A stretch of DNA of 64,000 nucleotides from JAFKFH01 sp017307375 (GCA_965229335.1 OZ245874.1:6820001-6884000); one strand, 5' to 3'. Positions 26,383 through 35,527 are shown, counted from the stretch's first letter. Notes: generated by a model not told the origin, from the sequence alone. A program made the numbers and translations.

Positions 26383-27273
26383 ATGAGCAGTCTTCGCGAT
26401 CTCAGTCTTGTCGTCGTCGATGGCGATTCACACGCGCTCGGCATTTGCGAAACGCTGCTCAAAGGCATGGGCGTGGACCGGCTGAGGCTGTTCACCGACC
26501 CCAACGAAGCCATCGCATCGATCAAGGAGCATCCACCGTCGTTGATCCTTGCAGCCCTCGAAATGCGTGCGATGAACGGCTTCAAGCTGGCAGAGACGCT
26601 GCGGGCGGAAACGCCCGCCGAGGAAACCCCCATACCGCTTCTGCTGATGGCCAAGGAATCGAAGCCGGAGCTGATTCAGCATGCGAAACGGGTTGGCATC
26701 GACGACTATCTAATCAAGCCGCTGTCGGCGCGCATCCTTTCACAACGCCTCACCGCCGTGCTGCAGCGGCGGGACATCGCGGCGCTTACAGCGCTGGAAG
26801 GCGGATCGACGCCGACCACGACGACCTATGCCCCGCCCGGCCTGCGCCTGCGCGAGAATTTCGGCTTCGCCAATGCCGAGGCCGTGCTTGCCGGCCTGCG
26901 ACGGCGTTTTGGTGACGGCCTGGTCGATCAGGTCGACATGCTGCGCAGTCAGTATCAGGCGATCGAAACCGCCGCCAAGGCAGGCAAGGCCGCGCCCGAT
27001 GCGCTGCGCGACCTGCATCAGCGCAGCGAGGATCTGCGCGGCATCGGGCCCGAGATGGGCTTTCCGCTGATCGGCAAGTTCAGCGACCAGCTCAGCGAGC
27101 TGACCGCCGAACGGGAGACGCTGAACGATCAGGAGCTGCGCCTGTCGCTTGCGCTGATCGACGCGATGGCCGAAGTCGCCAAGAGCCGCATCGAAGGTGA
27201 TGGCGGGGCGGTCGGCCAGAACCTGCTCAACGCCGTCACCCGGACGATGAACCGGATGCGCACCGAAGCCTAG
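26383..27273 (+). CDS. Degenerate receiver fused to a degenerate HPt-like domain
   Basis: Residues 5-125 have the receiver fold (acidic pair Asp13/Asp15 in VVDGDS; Lys112 in IKPL), but the phosphoacceptor Asp is Ala58 (ILAALEMRAMNG) and the Thr/Ser switch position is within LLMAKES. Residues 160-296 align with the HPt protein at 8639-9139: SEDLRGIGPEMGFPLI matches AHDIRGQAGSFDFPLI, with Glu216 in place of His. Both phosphorelay residues are therefore lost, so it is probably a phosphorylation-independent protein-protein module. ATG 26383 follows a 214-nt A+T-rich gap. Its stop overlaps the stop of the convergent gene by 3 nt. Confidence 0.8.
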   Translation: MSSLRDLSLVVVDGDSHALGICETLLKGMGVDRLRLFTDPNEAIASIKEHPPSLILAALEMRAMNGFKLAETLRAETPAEETPIPLLLMAKESKPELIQHAKRVGIDDYLIKPLSARILSQRLTAVLQRRDIAALTALEGGSTPTTTTYAPPGLRLRENFGFANAEAVLAGLRRRFGDGLVDQVDMLRSQYQAIETAAKAGKAAPDALRDLHQRSEDLRGIGPEMGFPLIGKFSDQLSELTAERETLNDQELRLSLALIDAMAEVAKSRIEGDGGAVGQNLLNAVTRTMNRMRTEA

Positions 27274-27782
27274 AGCGAAATGCGCCCGACCCGATAGGAC
27301 TGGTGGCCGGCCATGGGCCGGTCCCAAAGCCGGAAGCGCATCGCGGTCCAGGTCGTCGGCTCGAACCCGGCGATCGAGGCCAGCGCATCGTCGCCCTCGA
27401 CCTCGGCGCCGTGCCGCCTCCGCAGGGCGGCGATGTCGGCATGCGGCTCGATCGGCACGATATCGCGCGTCGCGTGCCGCGCCGCCGCCAGATCGCCGGT
27501 CCGCCACTCCCAGACCGGCCAGATACGCACGACGGGCCAGCCGAACGAGCGGGTCAGCGCGGCAAAGCCGGGCCCCGACAGGAATTTGTTCAGGCCCTCG
27601 GTGTCGCGCCACAGGTAGAAGGGCGCATAGAGATTGTCGGGTGCGCCGCGCGCCGACAGGTAAGCCTTGAACACGAGGCCCGGGAAGCCATCGGTCAGAT
27701 GTCCCTTCTCGGCAATCCGCCGGTCGATGATCGCCATGTCGTAGTCGGCCGGCAGGGTAATCGAATATTGCATCGCGATCAT
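27270..27782 (-). CDS. DUF4865 family protein
   Basis: A 170-residue protein matching DUF4865: MQYSITLPADYDMAIIDRRI, FKAYL, YAPFYLWRDTEGLNKFL and WPVVRIWPVWEW. The fold is related to dimeric alpha-beta barrel proteins and the function is not established. ATG 27782 overlaps the stop of the CMD gene (ATGA); a second ATG three codons on is an alternative. It is the third member of a tautomerase, CMD, DUF4865 set that recurs in proteobacteria. Confidence 0.85.
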   Translation of the reverse strand: MIAMQYSITLPADYDMAIIDRRIAEKGHLTDGFPGLVFKAYLSARGAPDNLYAPFYLWRDTEGLNKFLSGPGFAALTRSFGWPVVRIWPVWEWRTGDLAAARHATRDIVPIEPHADIAALRRRHGAEVEGDDALASIAGFEPTTWTAMRFRLWDRPMAGHQSYRVGRISL

Positions 27783-28108
27783 GGCGCCGCCTCCTCGAAC
27801 AGGGCCTTGGCCCGCGTCGCTGCCGACATGGCGGCCGGCCAGCCGGCGTAGAAGGCGAGATGGGTGACGATCTCGCCGATCTCGGCGCGGGTGACGCCAT
27901 TCTGCACCGCCCGGCCGAGATGGAAGGGCAATTGCTCGACCCGTGCCATCGCGATCAGCGCCGCGACGGTGACCAGGCTGCGATCGCGCGGGCTGAGGCC
28001 CGGTCGCTCCCAGATATCGGCGAACAGGACTTCCATCGAGAGATCGGCAAGCTTCGGCGCGACCGCGCCGATCAGTTCATGCGCATCGGGCCAGGGGGCG
28101 TTGTTCAT
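27779..28108 (-). CDS. Carboxymuconolactone decarboxylase family protein
   Basis: The 109-residue helical protein resembles PcaC/CMD: LSPRDRSLVTVAALIAMARVEQLPFHLGRAVQNGVTRAEIGEIV, then FYAGWPAAMSA. The AhpD-type CxxC pair is absent, so it is closer to decarboxylases than to peroxidase-linked members. It starts at ATG 28108, overlapping the tautomerase stop. The unrelated frame extending to 28561 was rejected. Confidence 0.85.
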   Translation of the reverse strand: MNNAPWPDAHELIGAVAPKLADLSMEVLFADIWERPGLSPRDRSLVTVAALIAMARVEQLPFHLGRAVQNGVTRAEIGEIVTHLAFYAGWPAAMSAATRAKALFEEAAP

Positions 28109-28500
28109 GCCGCGCGCTCCTCGCTCATCGGCGCCCGGCCACCGCCGAACGACCAGTCGTCGCCGGCGGTCGTGGTGATCACCACCATCACGTCCTCGGG
28201 GTCGAGGCCCGGTGCCTCGGCCAGCAGGGCGACGAGACGCCGGTAGAAGGCCTGCTTCACCGCGGTCGACCGCGGCCGGCCGGCCGTGATGGCGATCAGG
28301 ACGAAATCGTCCGAACGGGGACCACCGAGATAACCTCGGTCGAAGATCAGCTCGCCGGCTTCGTGCTGGTGGATCGCCTGGAAGCGGTCGGCGGCCGGTA
28401 CCTCGAAGGCGTCGACCAGCGCCTGATGGACGCGATCGGACAAGGCCCTCAGATGGGCGGGCGGCTTGCCGCGAAGAAGAGATATTCGGGCGAAAGGCAT
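28105..28500 (-). CDS. Tautomerase family protein
   Basis: A 131-residue protein starting Met-Pro (MPFARISLLRG), so Pro becomes the N-terminal catalytic residue after Met removal, as in 4-oxalocrotonate tautomerase relatives. The two beta-alpha-beta halves are joined in one chain, with FDRGYLGGPRSDDFVLIAITAGR in the middle. It probably isomerises an enol or keto acid. It begins the three-gene set with the CMD and DUF4865 genes and lies 106 nt downstream of the ABC permease. Confidence 0.87.
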   Translation of the reverse strand: MPFARISLLRGKPPAHLRALSDRVHQALVDAFEVPAADRFQAIHQHEAGELIFDRGYLGGPRSDDFVLIAITAGRPRSTAVKQAFYRRLVALLAEAPGLDPEDVMVVITTTAGDDWSFGGGRAPMSEERAA

Positions 28501-28606
28501 GGCGACCTCCTGAAATGGCCGGTGCTGACGGGACGGCGCCAGTCTGGCGCCGCCCAGTCATCCGGAAAATCAGGAAATCTGGTAGGATGGGTTCAGAAAA
28601 TCGGGA

Positions 28607-29449
28607 CTATGTCTTGACCCGGGTGACCAGCTGCGTCGGGTTGACGAAGCGCAGCGCGATCAGCAGCCAGGCGAGCGTCAGGATCATGTAGGTCACCGCC
28701 ATCGCCGAAATCGACTGCCCGGCCCTGACGCCCGCCGCGAACGCCGCGTAGTAGAGCGAGACGACCAGGGTCTGGCTGTCCGGCCCGGCGGTCAGGAAGG
28801 TCAGCTCGAACATCGCGATGGTGCGCACCATCACCATCAGCGAGGCGGCGAGGATGCCCGGCGCCAGCAGCGGCACCAGCACATGGACGAAGACGCGGAA
28901 GGTATTGGCCCCGAAGACGCGCGCGGCGGCTTCGAGCTTCGGGTCGATCTGCTCGATGAACGGCGTCATCACCATGATGACGAAGGGCACGGTCGGCACC
29001 AGGTTCGCCAGGATCACCCCGGCGAGCGAGCCGCCGAGATTGACCTTGTAGAGCACGGTGGCCAGCGGAATGCCGTAGGTGATCGGCGGTACCATCATCG
29101 GCAGCAGGAACAGCAGCTGGACGATGCGCTTGCCGGGAAATTCGGCGCGGGCCAGCGCATAGGCGGCCGGCACCCCGATCAGGGCCGACAGCGCGACGAC
29201 CGCGACGGTGACCTGCATGGTGACGAATAGGACGTCGCCCAGCTGGAATTCCGACCAGGCCGACGAATACCATCGCGTCGTCAGCCCGGCCGGAAACCAG
29301 GTGCCTAGCCAGCGCGTGGCAAAGGAGTTGAGCAGGACGGTGGCGATCATCGCCCCGACATTGACCAGGAAGAAGATCATCACGACCCAGATCGCGATGT
29401 TCCAGGCCTGGGCGCCGGCGCGGGTCTGCGAAGCGTTGCGCATGAACAT
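28607..29449 (-). CDS. ABC transporter permease (PotC/CysW-like)
   Basis: A 280-residue inner-membrane protein with six helices and the coupling motif IDPKLEAAARVFGANTFRVFVHVLVP. The ATG at 29449 follows GGAGGGCACC. It forms a heterodimeric pore with the permease encoded directly upstream, 11 nt away. It is the last gene of the operon that starts at the GntR gene or the enolase-superfamily gene. Confidence 0.9.
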   Translation of the reverse strand: MFMRNASQTRAGAQAWNIAIWVVMIFFLVNVGAMIATVLLNSFATRWLGTWFPAGLTTRWYSSAWSEFQLGDVLFVTMQVTVAVVALSALIGVPAAYALARAEFPGKRIVQLLFLLPMMVPPITYGIPLATVLYKVNLGGSLAGVILANLVPTVPFVIMVMTPFIEQIDPKLEAAARVFGANTFRVFVHVLVPLLAPGILAASLMVMVRTIAMFELTFLTAGPDSQTLVVSLYYAAFAAGVRAGQSISAMAVTYMILTLAWLLIALRFVNPTQLVTRVKT

Positions 29450-29460
29450 GGTGCCCTCCC

Positions 29461-30360
29461 TCAACCCTTGCCGCCGCCGACCGGGCCGCGATAGACCAGC
29501 CGCCGGCCCGACAGCACCAGGACGGTGATGGCGAGCTGGACCAGGCCCATGATCATCGCGACGGCCGAGGCCATCGGGAAATCGTAGTTCTCGAAGGCCG
29601 CTTCGTAGGCGGCGATCGAGATGACGCGGGTCGCGCCGGCCGGCGCGCCGAGCAGCACGGCCGACGGGAATACCGAGAACGCCTGGACGAAGGTCAGGCA
29701 GAAGGCGACGGCAAGGCCGGGCAGCAGCAGCGGAAAATAGATCTCCTTGAACTGCCGCCAGGGTCCGGCCCCCAGCGTACGCGCCGCCTGGGCCAGGACC
29801 GGATCGATGCCGGTGATGTAGGACAGCGTCAGCAGGAAGGTGAACGGAAAACCCGACACGACCAGCGAGAGCAGGACGCCGGTGTAGTTGTGCACCAGCC
29901 GGATCGGGCTGTCGACGAGACCGAGGCCAAGCAGGATGCGGTTCACCCAGCCCTGGGGCCCGAGATAGGTCAGCAGCCCGTCGGCGATCAGCACGGTGCC
30001 GAGGGTGATCGGAATGACCAGCAGCGTGGTGACGAAGCGCTGGCCGCCCGAAGGCACGCGCATGCGATAGGCGATCGGCACCGAGGCGCCGACATTGATC
30101 AGCGTGGCCGGCAGGGCAAGCCACAGGGTCTTGGCGATGGTCCCGTAATAGGCAGGGTCGGCGAAGAATTTCGCATAATTGGCCAGCCACCCCTGCGCCG
30201 CCTCGAGCGGCGAGAAGGACAGGACGAGGCCGTAGCCGAACGGGAAGATGAACAGCGCCAGCACGAAGATCACGGCGGGCAGGGCCAGCCAGGCGGCACG
30301 GTCGATCCGCACTGGCTGGCGTTCGGGCAGCGTGGCCGCAGGCAAAGCGTCGACGGTCAT
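29461..30360 (-). CDS. ABC transporter permease (PotB/CysT-like)
   Basis: A 299-residue membrane protein with a hydrophilic N-terminal 20 residues, six helices and the EAA loop IDPVLAQAARTLGAGPWRQF. It lies 6 nt after the ATPase stop. Family substrates are polyamines, iron(III), thiamine or organic acids. Confidence 0.9.
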   Translation of the reverse strand: MTVDALPAATLPERQPVRIDRAAWLALPAVIFVLALFIFPFGYGLVLSFSPLEAAQGWLANYAKFFADPAYYGTIAKTLWLALPATLINVGASVPIAYRMRVPSGGQRFVTTLLVIPITLGTVLIADGLLTYLGPQGWVNRILLGLGLVDSPIRLVHNYTGVLLSLVVSGFPFTFLLTLSYITGIDPVLAQAARTLGAGPWRQFKEIYFPLLLPGLAVAFCLTFVQAFSVFPSAVLLGAPAGATRVISIAAYEAAFENYDFPMASAVAMIMGLVQLAITVLVLSGRRLVYRGPVGGGKG

Positions 30361-30366
30361 GGCACC

Positions 30367-31464
30367 CTACTCCGCCGCCGCGGCGAAACCACGGGGCGCC
30401 GCATCGCCGCCGGCATCGAACAGCAGCACCTGTTCGGGCGCGACGCCGAGCGTCAGCCGGTCGCCGACCACCACACGCTCGCGCGAGCGGGCAAGCAACT
30501 CGACCCCGCCGGCGGTGACGCCGGTCAGATGGAATTCGCGGCCGCCATACTCGACCGCGGTCACGGTGACCGGAATGCCGTTGGCACCGGCGGCGACCGG
30601 TTCGAGGTCTTCCGGCCGGAACACGGCCACGGCCTGCCGGGTCGCGCCGGCATCACGCCGCACGCCCTGCAGGGCGACATCGCGATGGCGAATCACGTTG
30701 CCCTCGGCTTCGCCCGCCAGTTCGTTGCGGAAACCCATGAAGCGGGCGACATCGAGATTGGCCGGGCGGTGGTAGAGGTCTTCGGGCGTACCCACCTGGC
30801 GGACCAGGCCGTCCTTCATCACCACGATCCGGTCGGCCAGGCTCAGGGCCTCCTCCTGGTCGTGGGTGACGTAGACGGTCGCGCGGCCGACCGAGGCATG
30901 GATGCGGCGGATCTCGGCCCGCATCTCCAGGCGCAACTTGGCATCGAGGTTGGACAGTGGCTCGTCCATCAGCACCAGCGGCGGTTCGATCACGATGGCG
31001 CGGGCGATGGCGACGCGCTGCTGCTGGCCGCCGGAAAGCTGGCCGGGGAGCTTGTCGGCATGCTGGCCCAGCTGGACCATCCTGATCGCCCGGTCGACCC
31101 GCTCGGCGATCTCGCGCTTGGCCACGCCGCGCATGGCCAGGCCGAAGCCGATGTTCTTGCGCACCGACATGTGCGGGAACAGGGCGTAACTCTGGAACAC
31201 CATGCCGAAACCGCGCTTTTCAGACGGCAGCACGTCGATGCGCCGGTCGTCGAGCCAGATGGCGCCGCTGGACAGCGGCAGCAACCCGGCCAGGCAGTTC
31301 AGCGCCGTGGTCTTGCCGCAGCCGGACGGGCCGAGCAGCGCGACGAACTCGCCGACCTGAATGGTCAGCGACATGTCGCGCAGGGCATGGTGGCTGCCGA
31401 AGGTCCGGTTGATCCGGTCCAGGCGCAGCTCGCGAAAATCGCCATGGTCGGTCCGTTGCGTCAT
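30367..31464 (-). CDS. ABC transporter ATPase with TOBE domain (PotA-like)
   Basis: A 365-residue ATPase with GPSGCGKTT, QLSGGQQQR and LVLMDEPLSNLDA, then a C-terminal TOBE regulatory region from about residue 255 (VAVFRPEDLEP; GVAPEQVLLFD). ATG 31464 (MTQRTDHGDF) has GGAG upstream. It drives the two permeases downstream and uses the binding protein encoded 73 nt upstream. Confidence 0.9.
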   Translation of the reverse strand: MTQRTDHGDFRELRLDRINRTFGSHHALRDMSLTIQVGEFVALLGPSGCGKTTALNCLAGLLPLSSGAIWLDDRRIDVLPSEKRGFGMVFQSYALFPHMSVRKNIGFGLAMRGVAKREIAERVDRAIRMVQLGQHADKLPGQLSGGQQQRVAIARAIVIEPPLVLMDEPLSNLDAKLRLEMRAEIRRIHASVGRATVYVTHDQEEALSLADRIVVMKDGLVRQVGTPEDLYHRPANLDVARFMGFRNELAGEAEGNVIRHRDVALQGVRRDAGATRQAVAVFRPEDLEPVAAGANGIPVTVTAVEYGGREFHLTGVTAGGVELLARSRERVVVGDRLTLGVAPEQVLLFDAGGDAAPRGFAAAAE

Positions 31465-31537
31465 CGGGGTCTCCGCTTCATCACGATCGCGGGTGCCGCC
31501 GCAGAGGACGACACCCGCTCGACTGCACAATCAGGCG

Positions 31538-32725
31538 TTACTTGTTCTTGGCGGCACCGATCTCGGTGTCCCAGCGCCGGAACGCCGCCACCATCGCATC
31601 GGCCCCCAGCGGCACGGCCTTCGGATGATCGGCGATCCAGGCATCGTATTCCGGCCGCCCGAACTCCTTGATCGCCGCCTGGCTCTTCGCCGGGGCCATC
31701 GACAGCGGCACGTCCTTGATCGCCGGACCCGGGTAGAAGTACCCCTCGTCATAGGCATAGGCCTGCTGGGCCGGTTCCAGCATGAAGGCCATCATGTCGA
31801 GGACGACGGCAAGCTTCTCCGGGGCGATGCCCTTGGGCACCACCATGTAGTGGGCGTCGGTGACCCAGGTGAAATTCTTCAGCAGGCCGACCTTGACCTC
31901 CTTGGGCACGGTGCCGAGCACGCGCGGGTTGATGTCCCAGCCGGTGGTCGAGACGATGATGTCGCGCGAGCCTTCGCCCAGCTCCTTCATCGTCGGGCCG
32001 GTGCCGGCCGGATAGTATTCGATGTAGTTGCCCAGCTCCTTCAGATAGGCCCAGGTCTTGTCCCAGCCCTTTTCCGGATCCATCGGGTCCTTGTCGCCGA
32101 GGATATAGGGCAGTCCCATCAGGAAGGTGCGGCCGGGGCCGGAATTGGCCGGGCGGCCGTAGAAGAAGCGATTCGGATTGGCCTTGGCCCAGGCCAGCAG
32201 CTCCTCGGCGGTGGTCGGCGGGGTCTTGACCTTGTCCGGATTATATTCGATCAGCGGGCCCGACGGATAATAGGTCACGACGACGCCCTTGCCCTCGGCC
32301 AGCGTCTGCATCTTGGCCGCGGGTTCGAGATAAGCCTTGGCAAAACCGGGCTTCTTCTTCTCGAGCATCGCCTCGACCGGCTGCCACAGGTCGAGCTTGA
32401 TGCCGGCGGCCAGCGCATCGGTGCCGGTCAGGATCAGGTCGATATCGACCTTGCCCGCCGATTGCTGGGCCTTGACCTTGCCGGCCAGTTCCGGCGACGG
32501 CGCCTTGGTGAAGGTGATCTTGGAGACCAGCTTCTCGTGCGTCTTGCGATAATTCTCCAACGCCTCCTGGGTCAGCGCCAGGTTGCCGGCGACGTCGACG
32601 ATGTTGAGCTGGACAGGCGCGGTCGGCAGGGCGGGCACGTCCTGGGCCATCGCCGGCACGAAGCCCGCGACCAGCGACCCGGCAATGCCGGCCACCACGG
32701 CACGGCGGATGAGATCGATCTGCAT
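31538..32725 (-). CDS. Extracellular solute-binding protein (SBP family 1-like)
   Basis: The 395-residue periplasmic protein has a Sec-type signal (IRRAVVAGIAGSLVAGFVPAMAQ). The mature protein is of the spermidine/iron/sugar class: IDLILTGTDALAAGIKL, YYPSGPLIEYNPDKV and GWDKTWAYLKELGNYIEYYPAGTGP. A strong GGGAGGAAAAA ribosome site precedes ATG 32725. The enolase-superfamily and RraA-like enzymes of the operon suggest an organic or sugar acid ligand. Confidence 0.88.
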   Translation of the reverse strand: MQIDLIRRAVVAGIAGSLVAGFVPAMAQDVPALPTAPVQLNIVDVAGNLALTQEALENYRKTHEKLVSKITFTKAPSPELAGKVKAQQSAGKVDIDLILTGTDALAAGIKLDLWQPVEAMLEKKKPGFAKAYLEPAAKMQTLAEGKGVVVTYYPSGPLIEYNPDKVKTPPTTAEELLAWAKANPNRFFYGRPANSGPGRTFLMGLPYILGDKDPMDPEKGWDKTWAYLKELGNYIEYYPAGTGPTMKELGEGSRDIIVSTTGWDINPRVLGTVPKEVKVGLLKNFTWVTDAHYMVVPKGIAPEKLAVVLDMMAFMLEPAQQAYAYDEGYFYPGPAIKDVPLSMAPAKSQAAIKEFGRPEYDAWIADHPKAVPLGADAMVAAFRRWDTEIGAAKNK

Positions 32726-32756
32726 TTTTTCCTCCCTAGGGTTTGTCGTCGTCAGA

Positions 32757-33467
32757 TCAGAGCTTGGCCTTATAGGCTTCGAACTCCGCCCGCGTCTTCT
32801 CGTCGGGCGGGTACAGACCGAGGATCGAACGGCCCTCGAGCACCCGGGCCTCGACCCAGTCCTCGAAGATCGTCATCGACGCCGCCTCCTCGGCGATCTC
32901 GTTGGCGATGGCGGCCGGGATGACCACCACGCCCTCGTCGTCGCCGACGATGATGTCGCCGGGATAGACCGGCGCATCGCCGCAACCGATCGGCACGTTG
33001 ATGTCGATGGCATGATGGAGGGTCAGGTTCGTCGGTGCCGACGGCCGGACGCAGTAGACGGGAAAGTCGAGCCCGGCGCAGGTGCCCGAATCGCGGAAGC
33101 CGCCGTCGGTGACGACGCCGGCCGCGCCGCGCACCATCATGCGGGTGATCAGGATCCCGCCGGCCGAGGCCGCGCGCGGATCCTTGCGCGAATCGATCAC
33201 CATGACATGGCCGGGCGGGATATCCTCGACCGCCTTGCGCTGCGGATGGCTGCGATCCTCGAACACCTTGATGTGATCGAGATCCTCGCGCGCCGGGATG
33301 TAGCGAAGCGTGAAGGCCTCGCCGACCATGCGCGCGGCCTTCGGGTTCAGCGGCAGCACGCCCTGGATGGCGGTATTGCGCAGGCCGCGCTTGAACAGCG
33401 CCGTGGTGATGGTTGCGGTGGAAACCCGGGCCAGCCGTGCCCGGTTTTCCGGCGTCAACGCACTCAT
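32757..33467 (-). CDS. RraA family protein (HMG aldolase/oxaloacetate decarboxylase-like)
   Basis: A 236-residue RraA/DlpA-like protein. GGILITRMMVRGAAGVVTDGGFRDS holds the Asp-Gly-Gly-x-Arg-Asp metal and substrate site, and GDIIVGDDEGVVVIP is the conserved C-terminal motif. Enzymatic members cleave 4-hydroxy-4-methyl-2-oxoglutarate or decarboxylate oxaloacetate. ATG 33467 (MSALTPENRARL) has GGGAGGATC upstream. The start lies 82 nt after the enolase-superfamily stop, with an operator-like element in between. Confidence 0.88.
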   Translation of the reverse strand: MSALTPENRARLARVSTATITTALFKRGLRNTAIQGVLPLNPKAARMVGEAFTLRYIPAREDLDHIKVFEDRSHPQRKAVEDIPPGHVMVIDSRKDPRAASAGGILITRMMVRGAAGVVTDGGFRDSGTCAGLDFPVYCVRPSAPTNLTLHHAIDINVPIGCGDAPVYPGDIIVGDDEGVVVIPAAIANEIAEEAASMTIFEDWVEARVLEGRSILGLYPPDEKTRAEFEAYKAKL

Positions 33468-33501
33468 TTCGATCCTCCCTCGGGTATGCAGATCGGCCGA
33501 C

Positions 33502-33520
33502 AGTATATTTGTCTTACAAC
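33502..33520. promoter_or_regulatory. GntR/FCD-type operator candidate upstream of the RraA-like gene
   Basis: The 19-nt sequence AGTATATTTGTCTTACAAC matches 16 of 19 positions with the element at 35581-35599 upstream of the gntR gene. It contains the perfect inverted repeat TTGT-CTT-ACAA, which fits the GT-N3-AC core of FCD-type GntR operators. It suggests a second, internally regulated promoter for the RraA/transport part of the operon. Confidence 0.6.
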
Positions 33521-33549
33521 TAAGCGCAAGTCGCCTGACAAATAAACCG

Positions 33550-34743
33550 TCACCGCCGCCGGCCAAAGGCCGATTCCCGGTGCAGCCGGGTCTGGACATA
33601 GACGTTTTCCTGCTCGGTGCCGGGCTCGTAGCCGCCGCCGGCGATCGAGACGTTGCGCACGCTCGGATACTGCGCCACCGCCGCCTCGTCGATGTCGACG
33701 CCGAGGCCCGGGGTGGTGGGGACGATCAGATGGCCGTTCTCCAGCACCGGCGGCGCGGAGATCACCTCGTTGCGGCCGGGCCAGTCGTTCTCGATCCGCT
33801 CCAGCATCAGGGTGTTGGGGATCGCGGCCAGCAGATGCAGCGCGGCGAACTCGGCGACCGGGCCCAGCGTGCCGGAATGCGGCGCCATCATGATGTGATG
33901 GGCCTCGGCCATGCCGGCCAGCTTCTTCATCTGGCTGATGCCGCCGGCCCGCCCGGTATCGGGCTGGATCACGTCGACGATCTCGCGCTCGATCATCGCA
34001 CGCCACCCCCAGATGGTGCCGACCCGCTCACCCGCCGCGATCGGGATGGCGACGGCGTCGGCGACCCGGGCCAGCCCCTCGATGTTCTCCGGCGCGACCG
34101 GGTCTTCCAGGAACAGCATGTTGTAGGGTTCGAGCGCCCGGCCCAGCACGATCGCGTCCTTCGGGGTCATCCAGGGCGGGCCGTGCAGGTCGGCCATGAT
34201 GTCCATGTCCGGCCCCACCGCCTCGCGGATCGCGGCGACCTTGGCCAGCGGGTCGCGCACCCCGCCGGTCTTGACCGCGCCGATGCCGCGCGCCTTCAGT
34301 TCCAGCGCCACCTCGGCCGTCGAGGCGTGGGCATAGATGCGGATGCGGTCGCGCACCTGCCCGCCCAGCAGGTTCCAGACCGGGGTGTTCAGCACCTTGC
34401 CCTTGATGTCCCACAGCGCCATGTCGATGCCGGTCATCGCGCCCGCCCCGACGATGCCGGTCATGCCGTGCGCCATCTGGGCCACCATCATGCGCTGCCA
34501 CAGGCGCTCGATATGCGTCGGATCCTCGCCGACCAGCACGCCGGCCAGATCCTTCACCGCCGTCTCGATGACACGCGGCCAGCCCGAGCATTCGCCGACG
34601 CCGTAGACGCCCTCGTCCGTATAGACCTTGACGAAAAGCCAGTTGCGCGAGCCGGTCTGATGCCCCTTTCCATCGGAGGCCCAGGCCCGGTCGGGCGGCG
34701 AGCCCGCCTGCATCAGGAAAGTCTTGATCTCGGTAATCTTCAT
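33550..34743 (-). CDS. Mandelate racemase/enolase superfamily enzyme
   Basis: A 397-residue enzyme with a capping domain (residues 1-130) and a barrel. The metal ligands are visible in ADLHGPPW, FLEDPV and AAGERVG, and the general base region in APHSGTLGPV. The layout (EIKTFLMQAGSP at the N-terminus; ALWDIKGK near 115) resembles sugar-acid dehydratases such as galactonate dehydratase, but the exact sugar acid cannot be assigned. ATG 34743 has AGGTGA upstream; GTG 34755 is the alternative. It lies 46 nt after gntR. Confidence 0.88.
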   Translation of the reverse strand: MKITEIKTFLMQAGSPPDRAWASDGKGHQTGSRNWLFVKVYTDEGVYGVGECSGWPRVIETAVKDLAGVLVGEDPTHIERLWQRMMVAQMAHGMTGIVGAGAMTGIDMALWDIKGKVLNTPVWNLLGGQVRDRIRIYAHASTAEVALELKARGIGAVKTGGVRDPLAKVAAIREAVGPDMDIMADLHGPPWMTPKDAIVLGRALEPYNMLFLEDPVAPENIEGLARVADAVAIPIAAGERVGTIWGWRAMIEREIVDVIQPDTGRAGGISQMKKLAGMAEAHHIMMAPHSGTLGPVAEFAALHLLAAIPNTLMLERIENDWPGRNEVISAPPVLENGHLIVPTTPGLGVDIDEAAVAQYPSVRNVSIAGGGYEPGTEQENVYVQTRLHRESAFGRRR

Positions 34744-34789
34744 CGCGGACGTCACCTGGATTGAGGTCGGATGGGGTGGAGCGGCGGCC

Positions 34790-35527
34790 CTAGCGGCCGT
34801 CGGCGAAATAACCGGGGTTCTCGGCCATCAGCCGGTCGACCGACCGGAACAGGCCGCGCAGATGGGTGCGCAATGCCGCCAGCGCACCGTCGCGGTCGCG
34901 ATGGACGACGCGATCGACGATGGCGCCATGCTCGGCCAGGACGGACGAGAGTTTCAGTGGCAGGCGCATGGTCAGGTGGCGCACGCGGTCCATCTGGGCC
35001 TTGGCGTTCTCGACCTGGCGCCAGGCCTGGGCGTGGCCGGCGATGTCCATGATGCAGGCATGCATGTCCTCGTCGGCGGCGAAGAAGCCGTCCTCCTCGC
35101 CGTCGCGATGCAGCCGCCGCTGACGATCGAGGATGCCGGCCAGGGTTGCCGCCTGGACCGCGTCGATGCGTTCGATCGCGCGCTCCAGCGCCGCGCATTC
35201 CAGCGCCTCGCGCACGAACTGGCTGTCATAGACGTCGCGCAGCGTGATCGGCGCGACGAAGGATCCGTGCTGGGGATAGATCTCGACCAGGCCTTCCTCG
35301 GCCAGCTTGATCAACGCCTCGCGGATCGGGGTGCGCGACACGCCGAAGCGCTGCGACAGCTCGGCTTCCGACAGCGCCGTGCGCGGCAGGAGAACGCCGC
35401 CGATGACGTCGCGGCGCAACAGCGCATGAATCTGCTGCGCCATGGTCTGGCGCCGGATCGGCACGATACCGGCCATCGGCTGCCCGGCGACTGCCGCCTG
35501 TTCCCGCCCGCGTCCACGCCTGATCAT
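34790..35527 (-). CDS. GntR family regulator, FCD subfamily
   Basis: The 245-residue protein has an N-terminal winged helix (LSEAELSQRFGVSRTPIREALIKLAEEGLVEI) and a C-terminal FCD ligand-binding domain with the metal-binding histidine pattern (DEDMHACIMDIAGH, RLPLKLSSVLAEHGAIVDRV). It is the first gene of the sugar-acid-type operon and very likely regulates it. Operator candidates lie at 35581-35599 and 33502-33520. Confidence 0.9.
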   Translation of the reverse strand: MIRRGRGREQAAVAGQPMAGIVPIRRQTMAQQIHALLRRDVIGGVLLPRTALSEAELSQRFGVSRTPIREALIKLAEEGLVEIYPQHGSFVAPITLRDVYDSQFVREALECAALERAIERIDAVQAATLAGILDRQRRLHRDGEEDGFFAADEDMHACIMDIAGHAQAWRQVENAKAQMDRVRHLTMRLPLKLSSVLAEHGAIVDRVVHRDRDGALAALRTHLRGLFRSVDRLMAENPGYFADGR

